Assembly: GCF_051414135.1 (NCBI RefSeq)
Contig: NZ_JBLKOA010000005.1
Span: 124,001 to 188,000, forward strand
Length of the DNA: 64,000 nt
Source of the DNA: Halovenus halobia
Lineage (GTDB): Archaea > Halobacteriota > Halobacteria > Halobacteriales > Haloarculaceae
Direction: 5' to 3'
Each line of letters opens with the position of its first letter. The stretch's first letter is position 1. Shown here piece after piece: positions 16,613-24,611 of the stretch. The notes beneath the pieces are model-generated. The model was not told the origin of the DNA. It did not search any database and saw nothing but the letters and a program-made list of their open reading frames with translations. Position numbers and translations under genes: made by a program.

Positions 16613-17314
16613 TTACAGTTCGTCGGCGAACGCGTCGGGCGACATCGACCAGTCCCAGTCGCGGTAGGAGAGCCGCGGACTCACCCCCGGCGGGAGCTGG
16701 TTGTAGCTGAGCAGAAATTCGATGATGTCGCGGCGTCGCCCGAAGTCGCCGCGATACCAGAGCAGCAACCGCGGGACAGACACCCGGCCGGCGTGGGGGT
16801 CGTACTCGACGTGCGTGTCGAAATATCCCTGTGTCGCCAGGTTGAGCTGGTCGTCAATATCTGGTGCTCTGTAGGCGGCGATTGGTGGGCAGCTTTCGGC
16901 ACCGCAGTTCACCGCGAAGTGAATCCGCGGGTCCCGCTCGGCGAGTTCGTGACGGTCGATGAAGTTGTCGCGAAACGGTGACCGGGCGTACCCGAGTGTG
17001 TACTTGCTGAACGACCGGCGCAAAATCCCATGCTCGATGTCGTCGAGGCTCAGTCGCTCGCCTGCGACGGTCACCAGTGGCTTGGAGAAGAAGCGCCACC
17101 TGTCGTACTGTTCGGGGTCTCGGTCGAGTGCGTCCTGCGTCGTGGCGTTGTAGAGGTTAATCCAGAATGCGAGCTTGCGGTCGTCGGTGTCGAGCGCGTC
17201 GCGGAGTCGCTGGTCGTCCAGACTCGCCAGTTGCTCGCGGAGCGTATCGGTCGACTCGCCGTATCGTGTTGTGCGCAAAAACTGCTCAGCGAGCGCGAGC
17301 GGGTCGTCAGTCAC
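16613..17314 (-). CDS. DUF547 family protein
   Basis: 233 residues, no signal peptide. It has the DUF547 landmarks: KLAFWINLYNATTQDAL (about residue 48), the segment DDIEHGILRR, and HFAVNCGAESCPPIAAYRA with a conserved Cys and nearby residues (about 132). Catalytic activity of the family is not established; the cysteine and histidine arrangement suggests a papain-like or transglutaminase-like fold. The gene ends 1 bp after the stop of ubiA on the other strand. Confidence 0.85.
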   Translation of the reverse strand: MTDDPLALAEQFLRTTRYGESTDTLREQLASLDDQRLRDALDTDDRKLAFWINLYNATTQDALDRDPEQYDRWRFFSKPLVTVAGERLSLDDIEHGILRRSFSKYTLGYARSPFRDNFIDRHELAERDPRIHFAVNCGAESCPPIAAYRAPDIDDQLNLATQGYFDTHVEYDPHAGRVSVPRLLLWYRGDFGRRRDIIEFLLSYNQLPPGVSPRLSYRDWDWSMSPDAFADEL

Positions 17315-17353
17315 AGTCGTCGTACGGCCGGCATCGTCTTGATTGTTGGCCGC

Positions 17354-18034
17354 TCACTCCTCGAAGCGCTCGTTGACTTCCGCTTTGGCCTCGGCGATAA
17401 CTGCTCGCTCGGCGTGGCGCATTGCCCGCATCGCCTCGTCCGTGTACTCGACATCGAACGTCGAACCGCCGAACATCCCACCGAGGCCACCCAGCAGTTC
17501 CTCGGGGTCGATAGTCGCCACCATCTCGAAGGCGTCGCGGTGTTCTTCGAGCGGCCCGGTGAACGCGAACTGTTCTTCGACGAGTTCGACGGCCGTTTCT
17601 TTGTCGAGTTCGGCACGCGCCGCCGCCCAGAACGCATCTTCTCCGGACCCAACCAGTCCGGTGACAGCCTCGCCGAGGCCGCGATGTCGGGCAAGCAGTT
17701 GCTCTTCGACAGCGTCGCGCTGCTCAGTCGAGAGGTCGTCACTGAGACTCTCAGTGAATGGGCCGGCCGCGAGAATCTCCTCGGCGTAGGTGTCGAAGTC
17801 CTCGTCAGACTCCACCCAGTCGAGGATGACCCCGAACTGGTCGATTGTCTCTTGCTCGTACGCTTCCAGTTCAGGCTCGACGACTCGCTCCTGCAACACG
17901 TTCGAGTCACCAATGAGCTGGTCGAGCGTGCCGCCGCCACCAATCACTGCCGAGATGCTGAACTCGGTCGCGGTCTGTTCGATGGCGTCGCCGACGAACT
18001 GCTCGAATCCCTCCTCTACTGCCGCTCTGGTCAT
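17354..18034 (-). CDS. Conserved-looking haloarchaeal protein of unknown function
   Basis: 226 residues from the ATG at 18034. Soluble, very acidic and mostly helical. It contains a glycine-rich stretch SAVIGGGGTLDQLIG (about residues 29-43) and another, LLGGLGGMFGGSTFDVEY, near 180-197. No nucleotide-binding or catalytic motif is clear. It is divergent from the peroxiredoxin-like gene, with about 80 bp between them. I do not recognise a family. Confidence 0.65.
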   Translation of the reverse strand: MTRAAVEEGFEQFVGDAIEQTATEFSISAVIGGGGTLDQLIGDSNVLQERVVEPELEAYEQETIDQFGVILDWVESDEDFDTYAEEILAAGPFTESLSDDLSTEQRDAVEEQLLARHRGLGEAVTGLVGSGEDAFWAAARAELDKETAVELVEEQFAFTGPLEEHRDAFEMVATIDPEELLGGLGGMFGGSTFDVEYTDEAMRAMRHAERAVIAEAKAEVNERFEE

Positions 18035-18113
18035 ACGCTTCGTTGTGGGCCGGGCGGTGTTGTAGTTGACGACTGGGCGGATATGTTTTGCCGCCCCACG
18101 ACTAACACCTAAT

Positions 18114-18599
18114 ATGCAGACACTCGAAGCGTTCGAACTCCCGAATGTCGGTGCTGGTCCGGACCCACTCTCGCTGACTGCCCTCGGCGAAGACAACGAC
18201 TTCGTCCTGTTGTTCTTCCAGCGCGACCACTACTGCACGAACTGCCGCGGGCAGGTCCAGAGCGTCCGCGACCACTACCAGGAGTTCCAGGACCGCAACA
18301 CGGAGGTGGTTTCGATTGTGCCCGAACCAGTCGAGAAGGTTCGGAAGTGGCAAGAACAGTACAACCTCCCGTATCCACTCTGTGCCGACCCCGACACGGC
18401 TGTCAGCGGAGCGTACGACCAGCCCGTCAGGTTCGGCCCACTGGGAAAGATAAGCGATTTCTTTGGCCGAATGCCCAAGGTTGTCCTGCTGGATTTCCGC
18501 GGCGAGGAGCCAACTGTCGCCTACACCCACGAAGGCTCCTCGACGTGGGACCGCCCAGAGATTGACGATTTGCTCGAGACAATCGACGACCTGCGCTGA
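18114..18599 (+). CDS. Peroxiredoxin-like (AhpC/TSA-type) thiol protein
   Basis: 161 residues from the ATG at 18114. It shows a thioredoxin-fold peroxiredoxin pattern: VLLFFQRDHYCTNCRGQVQS (about residues 31-50), then YPLCADPDTAVSGAYDQP and a GRMPKVVLLD segment. The active-site region has CxxC rather than the usual PxxxTxxC. It therefore resembles the AhpC/TSA-related redoxins with a C-x2-C-R motif. It probably reduces peroxides or acts as a disulfide reductase in the cytoplasm. Its 3' end is 1 bp from the convergent hydantoinase B stop. Confidence 0.82.
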   Translation: MQTLEAFELPNVGAGPDPLSLTALGEDNDFVLLFFQRDHYCTNCRGQVQSVRDHYQEFQDRNTEVVSIVPEPVEKVRKWQEQYNLPYPLCADPDTAVSGAYDQPVRFGPLGKISDFFGRMPKVVLLDFRGEEPTVAYTHEGSSTWDRPEIDDLLETIDDLR

Positions 18600-18600
18600 G

Positions 18601-20151
18601 TCACGCCTCGTCTTCGTCTTCCTCCTCTGGCGGCCCGTACCCACCGCCCCCAGGTGTCTCGACGGTGACGGTCGTTCCCGCGGGTACTTCCCGAGTCACC
18701 TTCGCGCCGACCGCCTCTGCGTCAATCAGGTTTCTGCCAACCATCCCAGCCTTACCGCCGGCAGCACCCTTCGGGGCGTTGCGCCGCCGGTCGGTCAACA
18801 GCGAAACGGTCGCCGGTTCTTCGAGGGTAATCGAACGGACGAGTCCGTCGCCACCGCGGTACGTCCCGTCGCCACCTGTCCCGTCCCGGAGCGTGTAGCG
18901 GTCAACCCTGAGTGGGTACTCGCCTTCCAGCGCTTCGATTGGTGTATTCAGCGTGTTCGTCATCCCGACCTGTACGCCCGAGAGGCCGTCGCTGTCAGGG
19001 TTTGCGCCTGCGCCGCCGCCGATGGTTTCGTAGTAGGTGAACGACGACGACCCGACGATGAGGTTGTTCATGGTCCCCTGACCCTGCGCCGGAACGCGGT
19101 CGGGTGCGGCCTCGCTCAGTGCAGCGAACACGACATCGGTGACGCGCTGGCTGGTCTCGACGTTGCCGCCAACGACCGCGGCCGGTGGCTTGGGGTTGAG
19201 CAGTGAGTCTTCCGGCGCGTGAACCGTCACCGGTTCGTAACAGCCGTGATTCGGCGGAATGTCGGGGTCGGTCACACAGCGCAGGACGAAGTAGACGGCA
19301 CTCTTTGCGACCGCCAGCGGCGCGTTGACGTTTCCGGGAACCGTCGACGCCGTCCCGGTGAAATCCACAGTAAGCGCCTCTCCTGACACCGTGACCGTCA
19401 CCTCGATGGGAATATCCTCGTCGCTGGTGCCGTCTCCCTCCAGCACGTCGGTTGCATGGTACTCGCCGTCAGGAATCTCCGCGAGTTCGGCACACATCCG
19501 CTGCCTGGAGTATTCGATGACGGCATCGTATATCGCCCGGAGGTCCTCTCGGTCGCCAAGCAACTCTCGAAGGCGTTGCTCGGCCCGCTCGTTCGCCCCA
19601 ATCTGCGCCCGCAGGTCTGCCCTCCGTTTCTCGGGATTCCGGACGTTCGCCAGCAGGAGCGTCTCGACATCCTCGTTTGGACTTCCGCCCTCACGGAGGC
19701 GCACCGGTGGCAGGCGAAGTCCCTCTTGCTGAATCTCTCGCGCTCCGGCGGGCATGCTTCCGGGCGTCATCCCACCCACGTCGGCGTGGTGGGCCCGCGA
19801 AACAGCGTACGCGACAATATTTCCGTCGTGAGTAATCGGTGAAACGAGCGTCACGTCGGGCAGATGTGTCCCGCCCTGGAAGGGGTCGTTGAGGATGAAC
19901 ACGTCGCCGGGCTGGGGGTCACGTTCGAGTACGGCCGCGACCGCCTCGGGCATCGCGCCGAGGTGGACCGGGATGTGTTCGGCCTGTGCGACCATCCGAC
20001 CACGCGCGTCGAATAGCGCTGTCGAGCAGTCGCGCCGCTCTGTGATGTTCGGCGAGTACGCTCCTCGAACGAGGACTTCGCCCATCTCCTCGGCGACGTG
20101 TTCGAGCTGGCTTCGCAGAATCTCCAGTTCGATTGCGTCGATATCGCTCAT
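18601..20151 (-). CDS. hyuB: Hydantoinase B / 5-oxoprolinase beta-type subunit
   Basis: 516 residues from the ATG at 20151. Family motifs include LRSQLEHVAEEMGEVL, YSPNITERRDCSTALFDARG, HLGAMPEAVAAV, ILNDPFQGGTHLPDVTLV and SRAHHADVGGMTPGSMP with the probable metal-binding histidines. The C-terminus ends with the usual GGGGYG motif (about residue 505). Together with HyuA it would open a five-membered cyclic amide using ATP: 5-oxoproline, hydantoin or N-methylhydantoin. The start overlaps the hyuA stop (ATGA), so the pair is translationally coupled. Confidence 0.9.
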   Translation of the reverse strand: MSDIDAIELEILRSQLEHVAEEMGEVLVRGAYSPNITERRDCSTALFDARGRMVAQAEHIPVHLGAMPEAVAAVLERDPQPGDVFILNDPFQGGTHLPDVTLVSPITHDGNIVAYAVSRAHHADVGGMTPGSMPAGAREIQQEGLRLPPVRLREGGSPNEDVETLLLANVRNPEKRRADLRAQIGANERAEQRLRELLGDREDLRAIYDAVIEYSRQRMCAELAEIPDGEYHATDVLEGDGTSDEDIPIEVTVTVSGEALTVDFTGTASTVPGNVNAPLAVAKSAVYFVLRCVTDPDIPPNHGCYEPVTVHAPEDSLLNPKPPAAVVGGNVETSQRVTDVVFAALSEAAPDRVPAQGQGTMNNLIVGSSSFTYYETIGGGAGANPDSDGLSGVQVGMTNTLNTPIEALEGEYPLRVDRYTLRDGTGGDGTYRGGDGLVRSITLEEPATVSLLTDRRRNAPKGAAGGKAGMVGRNLIDAEAVGAKVTREVPAGTTVTVETPGGGGYGPPEEEDEDEA

Positions 20152-22124
20152 CGTGTCACCTCCAGGGTGCCGCGGGTGTCGACCTGCGCTGTCCACGCTG
20201 GCGGGACGACGACGGTGCTCTCGCTGCCCTCGAAAATCGCCGGCCCATCCAGTTCGGTGCCAACCGGCAGTCGCTCACGCTCGTAGACCGGCGTTGGCTG
20301 GAACTCGCCATCGAAAAAGGCTGGCCGTGACTCCGACCGTAGACCAGTGCCCTCGTGTGTAATTTGTGGTTTATCGGTGGAAACGACGCCAGTGAGACGA
20401 ACTGTGACGAGTTCAATCGGTTCGGTTTCGAGCCGGTAGCCTCGCACGCGCTCGTGGGCGGTGTGGAACCGCTCGGCTAACTCCTCGGTCGCAAGCGACT
20501 CTCCGAGTTCGACCGAGAGTTCGTGGCTCTGGCCCTCGTACCGCAGGTCGGCACGGCGCGTCGCCGTCGCCGTTTCCGGTGCAGTGAGGTTGGATCGGAC
20601 GGTCTGTTCGAGGTCCTCGAAAGCCGTTTCCAATCGGTCAACGTCGAGCGCTGCGAGCGGTTCCCGAATCGTCTGCGAACTGTCCTGCTTCTGCTCGGCG
20701 GCCAGCAGGCCAAGCGCCGAGAGCACGCCGTTTGCCCGTGGCACTCTGATGCGGTCGATACCGAGCGTGTCGGCCAGCGCCGCCGCGTGCATCGGTCCGG
20801 CACCGCCGAAGGCAACCAGCGCGAACGAGCGAGGGTCGTGGCCCTCCTGCACCGTGACGGTCCGGACTGCCTGACTCATCCGCTCGGTTGCGACGCGGTA
20901 GACTCCCCGGGCAGCTTCGGTTGCTCCCGCAAGTCCCGCTTCTCCTGCGAGGTCGGCAAGCGCCGCCTCGGCGGGCTCGCGCTGCAAGGTCACTTCCCCA
21001 CCGAGGGTCGTTCCAGCCCCGAGATAGCCGAGCAAGAGCGCCGCGTCCGTCACTGTCGGTTGCTCGCCGCCGCGGTCGTAACAGGCCGGTCCGGGCTGTG
21101 CGCCGGCCGAGCGCGGACCAACTCGGAGCGCGCCCCCGTCGTCGACCCAGCCAATGGACCCGCCGCCGGCACCGACGGTTTCGACTGCAACCATCGGCAC
21201 GTGGACTGGATGCCCGCCGACATCTGTCTCGGTCGTCTGTTCGATATCGCCGTCGCGGACGAGTCCAACGTCTGTCGACGTGCCGCCCATATCGAAGCTA
21301 ATCACGCCCTCCTCCTCGAACAGCGACGCGCCGACGACGCCAGCCGCTGGCCCCGAGAGTGCAGTTGTGACCGCGTGTTCACGAATCTGCTCAGCGGTCG
21401 TGATTCCGCCGTTGGATTGCATAATCTGTGGCTCTGGCAGTCCGCGCTCGCTAGCGCGCTCACCGAGGCGGCCGAGATACCGGTCCAAGATTGGCGTGAC
21501 GAAGGCGTCGGCGGCCGTCGTCGCCGTCCGTTCGTACTCTCGAAACTCCGGCAGTATCTCGTGAGAGCCGACAACGTGCAAATCAGTTCGCTCACGCAGC
21601 GCTGCGACTGCCCGCTGCTCGTTTTCGGGTGCTGCGTAGGCGTGCAGAAACGAGACTGCGATACTGTCGAGGCTATCGTCAAGGTTCTCGATTTTCTCCG
21701 AGAGTTCATCCTCTGCAAGTGGCGTCTCGGTACCATCCGGAGTTGCCCGTTCGGTGAGTTCGTGCCGTCGGTCAGCCGGCACCAACGGCGTCGGCGGGCG
21801 GGCGCTCAGGTCGTACAGCGACGGCCGGGCCTGCCGGCCGATTTCGAGCACGTCACCGAAGCCCGCTGTCGTGAACAGCGCGGTTCGCGCACCGTCGCCT
21901 TCCAGCAGTGCGTTCGTCCCAACAGTTGTTGCGTGTCGAAAGTCCTCGATTTCGCTGGGGTCGATTCCAGCTGTCTCGCAGGCGCGTTCGATACCGCTGA
22001 TGACTCCCTCGCTGTGGTCGTCTGTTGTCGGCACTTTCGCGGTCGTTAGCTCCCCCTCGACGAGCAGGACAACGTCGGTAAAGGTCCCGCCGATATCGAC
22101 GCCGAGACGGGTCGGCCGGTTCAT
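20148..22124 (-). CDS. hyuA: Hydantoinase A / 5-oxoprolinase alpha-type subunit
   Basis: 658 residues from the ATG at 22124; a GTG 6 bp earlier is possible. The actin/acetate-kinase-like ATPase fold is visible: LGVDIGGTFTDVVLL at the start, RHATTVGTNALLEG (about residue 65), MQSNGGITTAEQ, VISFDMGGTSTDVGLV (about residue 270) and LVAFGGAGPMHAAALA (about residue 450). The C-terminal oxoprolinase-like domain ends with EGSESTVVVPPAW. It couples ATP hydrolysis to cyclic-amide opening with HyuB. Substrate cannot be told from sequence; ggt and gshA in the same window make 5-oxoproline a fair candidate. Confidence 0.9.
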   Translation of the reverse strand: MNRPTRLGVDIGGTFTDVVLLVEGELTTAKVPTTDDHSEGVISGIERACETAGIDPSEIEDFRHATTVGTNALLEGDGARTALFTTAGFGDVLEIGRQARPSLYDLSARPPTPLVPADRRHELTERATPDGTETPLAEDELSEKIENLDDSLDSIAVSFLHAYAAPENEQRAVAALRERTDLHVVGSHEILPEFREYERTATTAADAFVTPILDRYLGRLGERASERGLPEPQIMQSNGGITTAEQIREHAVTTALSGPAAGVVGASLFEEEGVISFDMGGTSTDVGLVRDGDIEQTTETDVGGHPVHVPMVAVETVGAGGGSIGWVDDGGALRVGPRSAGAQPGPACYDRGGEQPTVTDAALLLGYLGAGTTLGGEVTLQREPAEAALADLAGEAGLAGATEAARGVYRVATERMSQAVRTVTVQEGHDPRSFALVAFGGAGPMHAAALADTLGIDRIRVPRANGVLSALGLLAAEQKQDSSQTIREPLAALDVDRLETAFEDLEQTVRSNLTAPETATATRRADLRYEGQSHELSVELGESLATEELAERFHTAHERVRGYRLETEPIELVTVRLTGVVSTDKPQITHEGTGLRSESRPAFFDGEFQPTPVYERERLPVGTELDGPAIFEGSESTVVVPPAWTAQVDTRGTLEVTR

Positions 22125-22294
22125 GCTCACCGACTAGGCAACCAGTCAATAAATTGTTGCCCTTGGCTCAGACTTTGCCACGATAGCTGGCGACGGTTGC
22201 GGTGTTTGGGGAGTCGACCCCCTGACACAGCGTTCTCCCTCTCCAGGTGAATTTCAACTTTAAATTTATTTATAAATTAGATGTTTTGGTGACA

Positions 22295-22302
22295 TTTATA
22301 TA
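22295..22302 (+). promoter_or_regulatory. TATA box of the pilus-like operon
   Basis: TTTATATA lies 27-34 bp before the first ATG of the operon (22329). A second AT-rich stretch, AAATTTATTTATAAATT, sits at about 22262-22277 just upstream. The whole region 22240-22305 is much richer in AT than its surroundings. Confidence 0.65.
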
Positions 22303-22328
22303 CGAACAGGAGAGCAAATCCGCCGAAG

Positions 22329-24611
22329 ATGAGCTCCGGCGATGTCGACCTCCCGGGCGACTCCAGCGACGAGCGCGTCACAGTGCCGCCGCCGCTCGCG
22401 CCGGATGACCCGGAGGCGTGGTACGCACCGGCGGTCCAGGAACAGGGCGAGATTCACCCAGGTGTTGTCGTCACCATCTCTCGGGACGGCACAGAGTTCA
22501 GCTACGGGGTCCGCGAACCGGCGCTGACCGACCGAGACAGCGCACAACTCGACCGGGTGATTGAGCACTTCGCGGACGCTCGCCTCCAGCGCCCGCTCAC
22601 CCGCGAGGGCGCGGTTGAGGTGATGGCCAATGGATTCGACGAGAAACACGAGCGCGTTCTCGACCGACTGCTCTCCGGGTCGGCCGACTCCCGCCGACGG
22701 CTTGGTTATCACGCGCTCGCGGAGTTAGCCTGTCTCGGCGAATTAACCCCGTACGCACTCGACGACCGGATCGAGGTTGCCGACACTGACGATTCAGGAG
22801 TGGTTGTCCACACCACCGACTACGCCCCGGCGGTGACGACACTGCCTGCGGACCCCGAGTATATCGAGCGCTTCGCCAGCGAGCGACTCGAACGCTACAC
22901 TGTCGACTTTCACGACTTCGAGATTCCGGTTGTTCGCTACCGTGCAAACCTGCTCGGCGGCGAAGCCTTCGACGAGAAGTATGCTGTCCGCGAACCAGAC
23001 CTCCTTCCCGGCGACGAGGAACTCATCGCGGAGTGCAAGGAGCGCATCTGGGAGACGGCTGTCGACGGCCTCATCGAAGACGAGCGCGCCTTCGTCCACG
23101 ACCGAGCGGCTGACCTCTTGACTCGGCGACTCGAACGCCGTGATACCCGAGCGTGGCTCGACGCGCTCACACATCAGGTTCGCTCGGCGCTTGCCGAGTA
23201 CGGACTGACTGTCCCGCCGGTCGACAGCGAGTACGACGAGCACCGACTCTCAGACCTCGTCTACTACGTCCTCCGCGATTACACCGCCTACGGCAAACTC
23301 ACAATCCCAATTCGTGACCCACGGCTCGAAGATATCGAGGCCAATCGCGTCGGCGAGCGGATCAAGGTTATCCCGCGGGACCGCACGGCCGAACGCGTCC
23401 CGACGAATCTCGTCTTCGAGGACGAACAGGCCTTCGTCAACGTCGTTACCCAACTTGCTGCTGCCGACGGAACGGAACTGAACGCGACCACGCCGAGCGC
23501 GAAAGTCAACCTCAGTCCCGACGGAATCGAGGAGACAATTCGCTGTGCGGTCGCGCTCCCGACAATTAGCGAGGATGGGCCCCACATTTCGATCCGAAAA
23601 CAGGCTGCCGACGCGCTCACTCCAGTCGATCTTGTGGAGAGTGGTTCGCTTCCAACGGAACTGGTCGCACTGCTATGGCTTTGCTACGAACACCACAGAA
23701 TCGTCCTCTTTTCCGGCCCAACTGGCGTGGGAAAGACAACACTGCTCAACGCCCACATGCCCTTTGTCCCCTTCGAGGACCGCCCGATCAGCATCGACGA
23801 GGGCTCGCGGGAAGTCCGGTTGCCACACGAGACTGGTGTCTCCCTGACCACCCGAGACCACCAGAGCGACCACAAGCGTGTCACGATGGCCGACCTGATG
23901 ACCGAGTGCAACTACCTGAATCCGGATATCGAGGTCATCGCCGAAATCAACACGAGCGCGAGTTTCGAGACATTTGCCGAGTCGATTAATACTGGGCACG
24001 GCATCCTCGGGACGACACACGCGACAGATATCGAGTCGCTGGTCAACCGTGCGGTCGAGCAAGGGCTCCCACCGTATCTCCTCCGTGAGGTCGACCTTGT
24101 TGTCTTCCCGCGGAAAGTCGATGGCCAGCGTTACGTTGGTGAGGTGGTCGAACTGGTCGACGAGTCGACGTTCCGCGAACTCGACGGCGAGGAGTGTGGC
24201 GTCATCAGGAAAGAGCGCGGCTCGGTCTACTGGAACCGAATCGCCAGCAGGACACCCGACGGCGAGTTCACCGTCGCCTACGACCATCCTGACTTCGGCG
24301 ATGACGACCACGACTGCGGCATTCAGACCATCGCTCGCATCGCCGAGTTGAGCAACAGCGACCCGTCCGAAGTCGAGGCCGAGTTCCGTCGCAAACACCG
24401 CTACGTCGAACATCTGGTTCGGGAGGGAATCGACGAGTTCGACGAACTGTTCGAGTTACTCGCAGACCTGCAGACCAACGAAGCTGCGACCGTCGAGCGA
24501 CTCCGGCGGCAGGCCGCTGACCGTGAGCAGTCCCAGTCCGACACAGAACAACCGGCTGCCGGCTCACCGACAGACTACACTACTGGACAGTCGACTCGGG
24601 AGGTGGACTGA
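22329..24611 (+). CDS. Type IV pilus / type II secretion ATPase (PilB/VirB11-like)
   Basis: 760 residues. Walker A GPTGVGKTTLLNAHMPF is near residue 460; the Asp-box region ISIDEGSREVRLPH follows; the Walker B region reads NPDIEVIAEINTSAS (about 532), then the His-box GHGILGTTHATD. The first 400 residues are the N-terminal domains found in archaeal pilus ATPases. In most family members the Walker B glutamate is followed by Ile/Val-Arg (GEIR/GEVR); here it is AEIN. This ATPase powers pilus assembly at the cytoplasmic face. It is the first gene of an operon whose next six genes all overlap. Confidence 0.9.
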   Translation: MSSGDVDLPGDSSDERVTVPPPLAPDDPEAWYAPAVQEQGEIHPGVVVTISRDGTEFSYGVREPALTDRDSAQLDRVIEHFADARLQRPLTREGAVEVMANGFDEKHERVLDRLLSGSADSRRRLGYHALAELACLGELTPYALDDRIEVADTDDSGVVVHTTDYAPAVTTLPADPEYIERFASERLERYTVDFHDFEIPVVRYRANLLGGEAFDEKYAVREPDLLPGDEELIAECKERIWETAVDGLIEDERAFVHDRAADLLTRRLERRDTRAWLDALTHQVRSALAEYGLTVPPVDSEYDEHRLSDLVYYVLRDYTAYGKLTIPIRDPRLEDIEANRVGERIKVIPRDRTAERVPTNLVFEDEQAFVNVVTQLAAADGTELNATTPSAKVNLSPDGIEETIRCAVALPTISEDGPHISIRKQAADALTPVDLVESGSLPTELVALLWLCYEHHRIVLFSGPTGVGKTTLLNAHMPFVPFEDRPISIDEGSREVRLPHETGVSLTTRDHQSDHKRVTMADLMTECNYLNPDIEVIAEINTSASFETFAESINTGHGILGTTHATDIESLVNRAVEQGLPPYLLREVDLVVFPRKVDGQRYVGEVVELVDESTFRELDGEECGVIRKERGSVYWNRIASRTPDGEFTVAYDHPDFGDDDHDCGIQTIARIAELSNSDPSEVEAEFRRKHRYVEHLVREGIDEFDELFELLADLQTNEAATVERLRRQAADREQSQSDTEQPAAGSPTDYTTGQSTREVD

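Noticed and set aside
20523..22049. Long open frame (508 codons) on the plus strand
   Set aside because: Shadow of hyuA; rich in Arg/Cys and without domain signatures.
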